NCBI GenBank assembly: GCA_011388275.1
Contig: DSAB01000121.1
Coordinates: 59,579 to 123,578, forward strand
Direction: 5' to 3'
DNA length: 64,000 nt
Origin: a bacterium
Lineage (GTDB): Bacteria; Zhuqueibacterota; QNDG01; DSAB01
Positions 8,656 to 16,456 of this stretch are shown here, in pieces. The notes below the pieces were generated by a model. It saw only the letters and a program-made list of their open reading frames with translations, was not told the origin of the DNA and searched no databases. How positions within the stretch are numbered: the first letter of the stretch is position 1; the number at the start of each line of letters is the position of its first letter. Both the position numbers and the translations under genes were made by a program.

Positions 8656-9966
8656 TCATTGAATAAAAGACTCCATGTACCTGTAGGGCGGAGTGAAACG
8701 CCCCTTGTATAATATGATAGCGCCCTTTATTTCCGGTGACAGGCGGCAATTTTCAAAATCGGCATCCAGGCGTACACCGGCGATTTCGGGAAGATAGGGC
8801 ATCAGGGCGTTGCCGAAATATCTGGATGAAGCGCGAGGCAGTTCACACGGAAGATTGTCGACGGCGAGAACAACCGGACCGTTTCCCTCCACGCCGGATT
8901 GTACGGTGTGGCTGAAAGGATCGTAAACAAAGACCGGATCATCGGGCTGTGTGGATCGCAATGTACATTCAATGGAACCTTCAATGTCACAAGTGATGTC
9001 TCCGATCACTCGAAGCCTTGGAGGATGATGAAGATCATACAATTTCTTAAGAGCCGTTCTGGTGACCAGGCGCGGGTAACGGGGGCTCCAGTATATGGCA
9101 TTGACCAATGCGGTGAGATAGGGAAGAAAGAACTCAAACCGGGATTCGTATTGATCCGGATGGTCATAGTATTCTTGCAGGTCAAAAGGCCTGCGGTCAT
9201 CCCGGCGCCGCATCAGATCTTCTTCGTGAAACACGACCTTGATCAGTTCATTGGGCGGCCCCTTTTCAATGGACTCCCATTCAGTCAGCTGGCTGGGCGG
9301 AAGCTCCCTGTGCGGAAGCAGGTTGAAAATTTCCTGGGCTCCCGAAGAAACATGGCCGTATCCTGAAAAACCGATGACCAAAGGATGCAGCGAACTCAAC
9401 CCGTATTGTCGGATTAGCTGACCGATTTCCAGAACCGCGGACTTGGCTTCAGCCAGAGATCTGTATTGATGGGTCGGTTTCATTCTCTGCAGCGGTGTTC
9501 GGATTCCCTCCCATTCCAGGCGACGGCCCAGAGCCCACAGCGTGTCAATCATGCCCGCCAGGCCTGCGTATCGACCGAAAAAGAGAATCCGCCGTCCGGT
9601 TCGATCAACCGCCTTTTCGTAGTCCAGCAGTGTGCAGCCCAGCTCCGCAAGGCGTCCGAGCATGGGCATGTTCTGTGATTGACCCTTTGTGGTATGTGAA
9701 AAAAACAGGTAAAATTTGGATGGAAGGAAAAACGAGTGCGGCATCTCCTTCACTCCGAGAACAACGGAACACGAAGAAAGATCTTCCTGAACAACCGCTC
9801 CGGCTTTTACGTATTCCTCATCTTTGAATATGCGAATCGATGAGGGCTGAATAACCGTTTGGATTCGATGCATGGTTTTCAGATTGAAAACATGCTTCGG
9901 AGTCAGAGGCACGCGTCTCTCCCACGGGTTTTTGTCTTCTCTGCGTATTCCAATTCGCTTTTCGAT
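8656..9966 (-). CDS. Lysine-ketoglutarate reductase, AASS N-terminal-half type, apparent ATC start
   Basis: This 436-residue enzyme is predicted to join lysine and 2-oxoglutarate into saccharopine using NAD(P)H. It belongs to the alanine dehydrogenase/transhydrogenase fold: IGIRREDKNPWERRVPLTP at the N-terminus, FSHTTKGQSQNMPML, LLDYEKAVDRTGRRILFFGRYAGLAGMID, and VIGDITCDIEGSIECT. The conserved first 18 residues lie upstream of the first ATG/GTG/TTG (a GTG at 9912), so the true start must be further up. In that stretch only ATC 9966 is correctly spaced, eight bases from AGGGGAG. A consensus promoter 35 bases upstream supports it. The pair of separate genes equals the fused animal enzyme AASS. 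The context gives no downstream semialdehyde dehydrogenase. Confidence 0.85.
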   Translation of the reverse strand: MEKRIGIRREDKNPWERRVPLTPKHVFNLKTMHRIQTVIQPSSIRIFKDEEYVKAGAVVQEDLSSCSVVLGVKEMPHSFFLPSKFYLFFSHTTKGQSQNMPMLGRLAELGCTLLDYEKAVDRTGRRILFFGRYAGLAGMIDTLWALGRRLEWEGIRTPLQRMKPTHQYRSLAEAKSAVLEIGQLIRQYGLSSLHPLVIGFSGYGHVSSGAQEIFNLLPHRELPPSQLTEWESIEKGPPNELIKVVFHEEDLMRRRDDRRPFDLQEYYDHPDQYESRFEFFLPYLTALVNAIYWSPRYPRLVTRTALKKLYDLHHPPRLRVIGDITCDIEGSIECTLRSTQPDDPVFVYDPFSHTVQSGVEGNGPVVLAVDNLPCELPRASSRYFGNALMPYLPEIAGVRLDADFENCRLSPEIKGAIILYKGRFTPPYRYMESFIQ

Positions 9967-10007
9967 GGTCGCTGCTCCCCTGGATGTGTTTTATGAACAA
10001 GATTAGA

Positions 10008-10036
10008 ATTATACGCATATTCAAAGAAAAAGTCAA
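10008..10036 (-). promoter_or_regulatory. Sigma70-type promoter for the reductase-to-ppdK unit
   Basis: On the minus strand TTGACT (10036-10031) is followed after exactly 17 bases by TATAAT (10013-10008). Transcription would start near 10001, giving a leader of about 35 bases before the putative ATC start at 9966. It is the best promoter in the left part of the window and probably drives the whole minus-strand unit down to ctpA. Confidence 0.8.
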
Positions 10037-10066
10037 GAACATGTATCTTTTTCAGAAGTTCGGGTT

Positions 10067-10078
10067 CTGTCGCGACAG
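10067..10078. promoter_or_regulatory. Perfect 12-bp palindrome upstream of the promoter
   Basis: CTGTCGCGACAG is a perfect palindrome 31 bases upstream of the -35 box of the promoter at 10008-10036 and 25 bases after the sprA stop. Its place fits an activator or repressor site. It has no U-tract, so it is not a normal intrinsic terminator of sprA. Confidence 0.35.
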
Positions 10079-10102
10079 TGCCGGGTGGAGCCGGTAACGG
10101 GG

Positions 10103-13100
10103 TCATCGTCCTGACAGAGAAATGGCGGCGTGAAGGTTAAACGCCTTGATCTGGGTTTTTCCCATACGCTGATCATTTCTTTCTCCCAGCTCAAAACTCA
10201 GTCCTCCCCGCACGGTTTGTGAAAAAGTATAATCAATGCGCGGCTGAAGCGACCAGCTGTCCGTGGAAGACATGGTGGTGTAACCTTTTTTATCTTCAGT
10301 CTTCCTTTCTGTTTTATTGTTTTTCATGGAAAACGAGAGATTGAAGTCAATATTGTTTTCCAGTTTGTTTTTTAAAAAAGGAAGCCGGATTCCCTGTTTC
10401 ATGGAATATCTGGCGGTCAATGAAATGTCTTCGGATGTCTGAAGGCGCTGATCCAGACCGGATGTTTTTTGAACCGTCAGATTTTCGGACAAGCTGTAGT
10501 TGAAGTTGGCCGATATTCCATTCAGAAATGTCATGTTGACACCCAGGAAGGGCCTGAAATCACTGGAAAATGTCTCCTGGGTTATCTGTTGCGACGAACC
10601 GCTCCATGTTTGAGTGTGTTTTCCTGAATATCGATGGTTGATCGAAATGCTGCGGAACACTTTGTTAAACAGCGGAATTTTTTCCAGGCCCTGCCATTGT
10701 ACAGTCCAGTTTGGAAAAGGAATGGAGCCTTCATCCCCGATATTCAAGGTGGATGAAGAGCGGTTTCCTGTTTTCTGAGTGGACAGGGTTTGCGCGTTGC
10801 TCAAAGAGTAGTCGATGCTGGCAGATAACCCTGAAAAAATTCGAAAACCCGTACCCAATGTCACGCTGCGTTCGGTTTTTTCAGAGCTTTGATCGGTAGA
10901 TACATCATCGGCTGTTTTCACGCCCGGATCAAGGTCCCACCCGATCATATAGGCGAAAGAGGGTGCTTCATTATCCAGAATGCCGTATTGGGCATCGGTT
11001 TTGGATTCGCGTATATTGATGCTGATGGGGTCCAGTTTTTCCATCATCGATCCGATGGAGGAAAGAATCGATGTCAGAACGGATCGTCCTTCTTCCTGTT
11101 TGGGGTCCTCGGTATCGGCTTTCTCGTCAGCGGGTCGCTGCCGCGTGACGGGCTGTCGCGGCCCCTGTTCCCGGGCGCCGGGTTTGCTTTTCAGGGACTG
11201 GACCAGGGTTTTAAAATTAAGTGTTCCGCTGAGTGTCAAATTGCTGTTGACACGGGCACTGTTGCCCGATTCCTGAATCTGCGGATTGTTTTCCCACTGA
11301 TAGTTGGCGGTATATTTGAAATTATTTGTCAGCCATGAGGCGATTTTTGGATTAAAAGAGGTGCCGAACTGCTGGGCTTGAGAACGAGCACGCCCGGGAG
11401 AAAGAGACGCGAAGAGCTGATCCCACTGTGACAGCCCCTCTTCCTGCATGTCTGAACGGTAGATGCGTGAAAAATCGAAATTCAGAGCCGAAAAGGGACT
11501 GAAACCGGTTGAAATGTTTCGGGTGAACAGAGCCGTTTTTACGGTGTCCGCTCGTCCGTCCCGATACTCGGTGTTTTTACCGATATCTTTGGCTTCGGCT
11601 TGAAAATCAAATTTGCCGGGCAGATAATAGAAACGTGCCGATGCCAGGCTTTTCAGCAGGCCGCTTTTGCCCAACCAGGAAAAGGGTTCCAGGTAATGGT
11701 CTTTCCCGATGGAGAGACTGTAATTGATATTTCCCTGCCAGCGGGTCTCACCGGCTGCTTCAATCTGGGAATTGCTTTGATCGATGCGCGTGTAGTTGAA
11801 TTTCCCGGCCCATGGGTCCACCAGCAAACGAAACAGGCCGCCCTGTGAGCGTGTTCGCTTTGAAATCGATACATTCAGCGCCTTGCTGGTATTCCGGGTT
11901 CGGATCTGTTCAAGGAAATCCTCGTCAGCCGTCTTCGGGGAAACCAGGATGTCGCTGTTGGGAAAATATTTGGGTGTTTGCATGGTGTTGCTGAATGTCG
12001 CTGTCACGGGAATGGACAATCCCCACGAGGCCGGAAGGATTTTTTCCAGCTTCATGTTGGCGTTGATGTTGGTGCTTTGTGAATGGGATCCCGAACCGAC
12101 CCGTTCCGTAACAGTATGAAAGTCGGCGTCGGTGCGCTGATACTCCGCGCTTAGAGAGATGAAATCGGAAAGAGCCACATCGGCCCGAAGGCGCATGGCC
12201 ATGCCCTTGTCTTTTTGAACGCCGGAAACCCGAAGTTCGTTGATCCAGAGTTCGCCGGAAAAAGGAGCAAGGCCCTTGTTTTTAACGCCGATGATGAGCC
12301 ATCGTATATTCCGCAGAGAGGGCTTGCCTCGAATTCGAAGGCGCTGTCTGTGTGTCAGTGTCGAGTCCAGAGTGTTCAGGCTGTCACGGAGCATTTTGAT
12401 TTTCATTCGGCTCAAGTCATCAAACGAGACTTCTATATCGTTTTCTTTCCAGCCGTCTTGGACCTGTGAAATACGCGTCTCATAATACACTTCTCCTTCC
12501 GTATCGGACCCCCATTGAAGGAAGAATTCGATGGAATCCGATCCGATAATATGATCGGAGCCTCCACCGTGAAGAAACATTTTCAAGCTGCGGTATTGAA
12601 TCAGATCCTGAGGCTGAAAGAACTGCTTTTGGGCGATGGCCTCATATCCGGGAGCCAGATTGTTCAGGTGGATAACGAGCGACTGTTCCTTGGAACGAAT
12701 TTTTTGTACCGGATCCAGTTCTCCCCGGACACCTTCAGGGGGAGTGTAATCCGGATTGTCATGGGTGTTGATGACCGCAAGGGTCATGGTCGAGTCATCA
12801 CCTGAAAAAAAAGTCGAATCCAGTTCCGAACGGACTCCTCTGGGTTTCCATTCATTGCTGGTCAGGTTGATTTCCGCAATGGAGACAGAGGTTTTCCGAT
12901 CCAGACTGTCGATCCATATACGGGCATATTCAATGCGGGACATATCGGGGTTCTTGATGGTGCGGCCTGACTCCAGAGGGATCCGGTACAGCCTCCAGCC
13001 GTCTTCAGGATAATCGCCGTTTTCATCCTTGATGCCGCCGACGATTAAAGAAGTATCCGGGTGCTGCAGTTCCAGGGAGAGTGAATATTCAAAATAGTTG

Positions 13101-16100
13101 TTGCTCAGATCCACATCCCCGTTGCCGTTCAGGTCTTCGGTATCGGGTGTCTGGGTGCCATCGTTGATGTTCCCTTCAGTTCCGTTTATCTGATCATAAA
13201 CATTGCTGCGGTTTTGGTATTTAAAATCATCATAGCTCCAGGGCTCATTGGGCTGTTTGATTCCGTCTCCATTCAGATCCCAGAAGTCGTAGGGGATGCC
13301 TCTGGCCACCCGGCGGCCATCCATTTGCTCATAGACCACATAGGCGTCTTCATGAGGATGAAAAAGAGACGGGGGGTCGTCGCCCATCATGCCGTCCAGG
13401 CCGGTATCTTCACCGATGTCGAGCAGATTGTTTTGGATCTCGGTGTCGGTGGCCTTGTCTTCCGTGTCCAGGCGGCCGTTGGGAATTACATCTTCGGAGA
13501 TCTGTCCCAGATCCACGTGAAGTCTTCCGCGGGTTCCTCTGACCCAGATTTCCAGAAAGCGGCTGTCTGTTTGATCCGCATATCCCGTTGGAAGGAAACG
13601 CATAATGCCGCCCCAGGATTCCCGGGTTTTTGTGATCGTGGGATTGGGTGTAAATTCGAGAGTCAGCACCTGTACCTGGTTGCTGCCGCCGTAATTGGTG
13701 GTGGTTTCCCGGTTTGGCCATATATCCCTGATGGGTACCATCTCTATCGGGTTGTACCAGATCAGGTGTCCACGGGCAAGAAGAGAATGCGGAGTGTTCT
13801 CATCCTTTAAGGGCTGGGAAGCCATTGACCAGTTTTTTCTCATGACGCCCAGAGAAGTTTGCCTTCTGGCGCTCTCGAAATCATCCAGATAGGCGACACC
13901 GTCCCGGTCGCCGGTGGAACGGCTGTTGAGTGTGTTGGGATTCGGAATGATTTGAGCGATTTCACCTTCAATGGAAATCGTCGACGGAGCGGAAGCCTGA
14001 ATAATCGGCAAAGCATCCAGTGCCCGTGTTAAAAAAGCGGGTTCGAAATACAAAGCGGTATTGACGTCCCAGACCATATTCTCCATGGGTGCTTCCTTGC
14101 CGACGCGGATTCGGCGCTCCAGAATTCTTTGATTCATATACAGGAAGGTGCCTCCGATGAAGGACCGCCTGTTTCCCGTTTCCCACAAGGTGTATTCGGC
14201 CCGGGCGCCCAACAAGGATTTTTTATCGATCGTGAAAAGCTGCTGCGATTCATAATTAATCTCGATCTCCGCATTGGGATTGGAAGCATTCGGGTTGAGC
14301 ATGGTCAGGGAGCCGAACATGTAATCGATCGTGTAATCCACGTCTTTGGTCATTCGAACCCCGTCGAGATAGACCTCTTCCGTTCCTTCAATGATATTCA
14401 TGTCCAGATTAAAACTGGTGGAGCGTCGAGACGATTTGACTTCAAGATAGAACTTGCTTTGCTGGTGAATATAATTGGTGTTTGTCGTATCGTAGAGTGC
14501 CGGCGTCCGCTGTGCTTCGGGAAGGGGTGATTGAGGATCCGTCGGGTCAAAGGGTTTCAAATCGGGGAAGATCAATTCACCCCGCCGCTTGTTGATGATG
14601 TTGGGATTGTTGTCGATGGCCCCGTCGGGATTGGGCCTGCCGTTTTTATCGAAGCGATCCAAACCGAACAGCTCCAGATAGCTCACGGTTTTTCCGTTTA
14701 CCTGGGTGGACAGTTTTGGGTCACCATCGGTGCTTTTAAAATAGATGTTGACTTCAAGGCCCTCATCGAACTCTTCCTGGGTGATGTCCCGAATACCCAG
14801 ACTGTATACGTTTTTCCATTCCAGATTCCAGGTATAATCAGCCGGCCTGGGAGTCCGGGGTTTGATCATCTTGAAAACCGGTGCCTGGGATGTGTCCGCT
14901 AAACCGGAAATAAAAGATCCCGCCTGGTTCCCCGAGGTATCACGAAATGCAACGGCCAGAATTTCTCCCTCCTGAAGCGGAGTGTTCATGTATATATATC
15001 CCAATTCGGGCTGAATAAAATAGTCATCCAGCGGGTTGAGACGAAGAAAATAGCCTTTATAAGTCTCTTCGTCATCGAGATTCAATGTGTCGGGCTCGCC
15101 GGTTCGTGTGGCCCAGGCCCTGATGGATCCATCCTGGAGCTTGTAGTTTGCGCCCGATTTGTAGACTTCGATGTCTGTGACAATGCGTGACGGGTCGATA
15201 ATATGTTTGCCGCTTTCGTCGTAGTTGGGGAATTGATCCCGGTAAAAATAATCGACAAAGAAATAAGTATGCCGCCGGTATTCATAATCCTGAATCTGGA
15301 TCAACTGATCTTCTTTTCCGCCCTTGAATGATTTTTTCTTTTTTTCGCCTTTCTGCATACTGGCGATAGCTGTCAGGTCAAGATTGCCGATTTTAAACTG
15401 AGATTTGATGCCGAAAAGGCCCGAGTTTTGGGTACTGAACGTAACGAAACGAGTTGAAGGGAGAGAGAGAGAGACATTGCCGGCTTCGATAGACTGTATG
15501 ATCGCATCTTCATCTCCCCTGTATTCCAGCTTGACCGCATTTTCAAATTCAAATGGACGTTCGCTGTCCTGGTCGACAAATATCGAAACCCTCTCACCGA
15601 TTTTCCCCTGCACATGAAAACGCTGGGTCTGCTTCATCTGAAAGCTGGTATTGGGCCTTCGGTTATCCGCGGTTTGTTTCTGCGATCGGGTTTCGTTGCG
15701 CATTCCGCCGTCGATCGTGATGTTTCCATCCACGCGAAGACTCAGCCGGTCTCCTCCGAAGGCGCGGCGGAAAGCCTCACTGCGAATCCGAGGGGATTCG
15801 AGAGTCAGTCCGCTGGCAGCGGGTCCCCGCGATTCGGGAAGGACATGACTTCGTGCATGCTCCTGCCAGAGAAGAGACGAACGGCGCTCGATTTGGTACT
15901 GGGAAAAATCATCCAGAGAAAGGCCGATGGGCCGTTCGAGAAAGACGGGTCCCGATTTCAGGGACAAAAGAACAGAGAGAGAATCGAACTCCACGGAGCG
16001 ATTCAGGGAACGAGGAATAAGAACGTGCGTATACTCGTGAGGAGGCCACAGTGAAAGCAGGGAGGGTCTTTGAAAAAGATCCAGGGAGGAAACCGGCTTC

Positions 16101-16213
16101 CAGAGACCGGGAAGGCGAAACCCCATTTCCGCGCACGGTGAAGCGGCTATGAAAATGATCGAAAAGACGGCAATCAGAACCTTTTTCGATCTTGTGAACT
16201 GATGCGAAATCAT
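10103..16213 (-). CDS. sprA: SprA-family type IX secretion translocon / cell-surface protein
   Basis: This giant 2,036-residue protein resembles SprA, the large outer-membrane beta-barrel that forms the type IX secretion translocon in Bacteroidota. A signal peptide (VLIAVFSIIFIAASPCA) is followed at ~160-300 by the SprA N-terminal region (GNITIDGGMRNE, GERVSIFVDQDSERPFEFEN, AGNVSLSLPSTRFVTFSTQN, LFGIKSQFKIG, MQKGEKKKKSFKGG). Long alternating hydrophobic/aromatic beta-strand sequence continues to the C-terminus. D-x-N-G-D loops (LNGDGIKQP, LNGNGDVDL) look like calcium-binding insertions. It is somewhat shorter than the ~2,400-residue Bacteroidota versions. The ATG at 16213 has AAGGAG. A type IX substrate is encoded at 44965-46629, so the system is probably functional. 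Confidence 0.88.
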   Translation of the reverse strand: MISHQFTRSKKVLIAVFSIIFIAASPCAEMGFRLPGLWKPVSSLDLFQRPSLLSLWPPHEYTHVLIPRSLNRSVEFDSLSVLLSLKSGPVFLERPIGLSLDDFSQYQIERRSSLLWQEHARSHVLPESRGPAASGLTLESPRIRSEAFRRAFGGDRLSLRVDGNITIDGGMRNETRSQKQTADNRRPNTSFQMKQTQRFHVQGKIGERVSIFVDQDSERPFEFENAVKLEYRGDEDAIIQSIEAGNVSLSLPSTRFVTFSTQNSGLFGIKSQFKIGNLDLTAIASMQKGEKKKKSFKGGKEDQLIQIQDYEYRRHTYFFVDYFYRDQFPNYDESGKHIIDPSRIVTDIEVYKSGANYKLQDGSIRAWATRTGEPDTLNLDDEETYKGYFLRLNPLDDYFIQPELGYIYMNTPLQEGEILAVAFRDTSGNQAGSFISGLADTSQAPVFKMIKPRTPRPADYTWNLEWKNVYSLGIRDITQEEFDEGLEVNIYFKSTDGDPKLSTQVNGKTVSYLELFGLDRFDKNGRPNPDGAIDNNPNIINKRRGELIFPDLKPFDPTDPQSPLPEAQRTPALYDTTNTNYIHQQSKFYLEVKSSRRSTSFNLDMNIIEGTEEVYLDGVRMTKDVDYTIDYMFGSLTMLNPNASNPNAEIEINYESQQLFTIDKKSLLGARAEYTLWETGNRRSFIGGTFLYMNQRILERRIRVGKEAPMENMVWDVNTALYFEPAFLTRALDALPIIQASAPSTISIEGEIAQIIPNPNTLNSRSTGDRDGVAYLDDFESARRQTSLGVMRKNWSMASQPLKDENTPHSLLARGHLIWYNPIEMVPIRDIWPNRETTTNYGGSNQVQVLTLEFTPNPTITKTRESWGGIMRFLPTGYADQTDSRFLEIWVRGTRGRLHVDLGQISEDVIPNGRLDTEDKATDTEIQNNLLDIGEDTGLDGMMGDDPPSLFHPHEDAYVVYEQMDGRRVARGIPYDFWDLNGDGIKQPNEPWSYDDFKYQNRSNVYDQINGTEGNINDGTQTPDTEDLNGNGDVDLSNNYFEYSLSLELQHPDTSLIVGGIKDENGDYPEDGWRLYRIPLESGRTIKNPDMSRIEYARIWIDSLDRKTSVSIAEINLTSNEWKPRGVRSELDSTFFSGDDSTMTLAVINTHDNPDYTPPEGVRGELDPVQKIRSKEQSLVIHLNNLAPGYEAIAQKQFFQPQDLIQYRSLKMFLHGGGSDHIIGSDSIEFFLQWGSDTEGEVYYETRISQVQDGWKENDIEVSFDDLSRMKIKMLRDSLNTLDSTLTHRQRLRIRGKPSLRNIRWLIIGVKNKGLAPFSGELWINELRVSGVQKDKGMAMRLRADVALSDFISLSAEYQRTDADFHTVTERVGSGSHSQSTNINANMKLEKILPASWGLSIPVTATFSNTMQTPKYFPNSDILVSPKTADEDFLEQIRTRNTSKALNVSISKRTRSQGGLFRLLVDPWAGKFNYTRIDQSNSQIEAAGETRWQGNINYSLSIGKDHYLEPFSWLGKSGLLKSLASARFYYLPGKFDFQAEAKDIGKNTEYRDGRADTVKTALFTRNISTGFSPFSALNFDFSRIYRSDMQEEGLSQWDQLFASLSPGRARSQAQQFGTSFNPKIASWLTNNFKYTANYQWENNPQIQESGNSARVNSNLTLSGTLNFKTLVQSLKSKPGAREQGPRQPVTRQRPADEKADTEDPKQEEGRSVLTSILSSIGSMMEKLDPISINIRESKTDAQYGILDNEAPSFAYMIGWDLDPGVKTADDVSTDQSSEKTERSVTLGTGFRIFSGLSASIDYSLSNAQTLSTQKTGNRSSSTLNIGDEGSIPFPNWTVQWQGLEKIPLFNKVFRSISINHRYSGKHTQTWSGSSQQITQETFSSDFRPFLGVNMTFLNGISANFNYSLSENLTVQKTSGLDQRLQTSEDISLTARYSMKQGIRLPFLKNKLENNIDFNLSFSMKNNKTERKTEDKKGYTTMSSTDSWSLQPRIDYTFSQTVRGGLSFELGERNDQRMGKTQIKAFNLHAAISLSGR

Positions 16214-16337
16214 CGTCTCCTTGTCACGAGCAGTCTGTTTGATTCGGGCATTCCCGAGATATTACGAATTGGATGCTGTATCAAACGCAAACGATAACAA
16301 GGAAACGATAGGCATCTCCCGATAGGGGTTAATTAAT

Positions 16338-16373
16338 TTGCAATAAATTACATTAATTGTAATAAAATTGCAA
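16338..16373. promoter_or_regulatory. Nested AT-rich inverted repeat, possible operator
   Basis: Outer arms TTGCAAT (16338-16344) and ATTGCAA (16367-16373) enclose inner arms ATTACA (16347-16352) and TGTAAT (16358-16363) around TTAAT. Both pairs share nearly the same centre, near 16355. The site lies about 29 bases upstream of the lptF -35 box and between divergent genes, which suits binding of a dimeric regulator affecting lptF, sprA or both. Confidence 0.45.
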
Positions 16374-16401
16374 GAAGAAAATCGTTCTGCCAAGAATGTG
16401 C

Positions 16402-16430
16402 TTGCAAAAATCGAGCCATTAATATATATT
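16402..16430 (+). promoter_or_regulatory. Sigma70-type promoter for lptF
   Basis: TTGCAA (16402-16407) and TATATT (16425-16430) are separated by 17 bases. The start of transcription would be near 16437, followed by AGGGAG (16445-16450) and the TTG start codon at 16457, giving a very short leader of about 20 bases. Confidence 0.7.
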
Positions 16431-16456
16431 ATAACTCCTTACATAGGGAGCATTTT

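Larger units (their letters stand above)
16214..16456. promoter_or_regulatory. Divergent intergenic region between sprA and lptF
   Basis: This 243-base AT-rich region holds the lptF promoter (16402-16430) and a nested palindrome (16338-16373). A short inverted repeat TCGGG-CATT-CCCGA lies at 16244-16257 inside the presumed sprA leader. A sprA promoter is not clear: on the minus strand a TAATAT near 16265 lacks a good -35 box at normal spacing. Nothing in it looks protein-coding. Confidence 0.6.

Noticed and set aside
9903-10106. Small minus-strand reading frame between sprA and the reductase gene
   Set aside because: It overlaps the consensus promoter and the conserved N-terminus of the reductase in another frame, and has no family resemblance.
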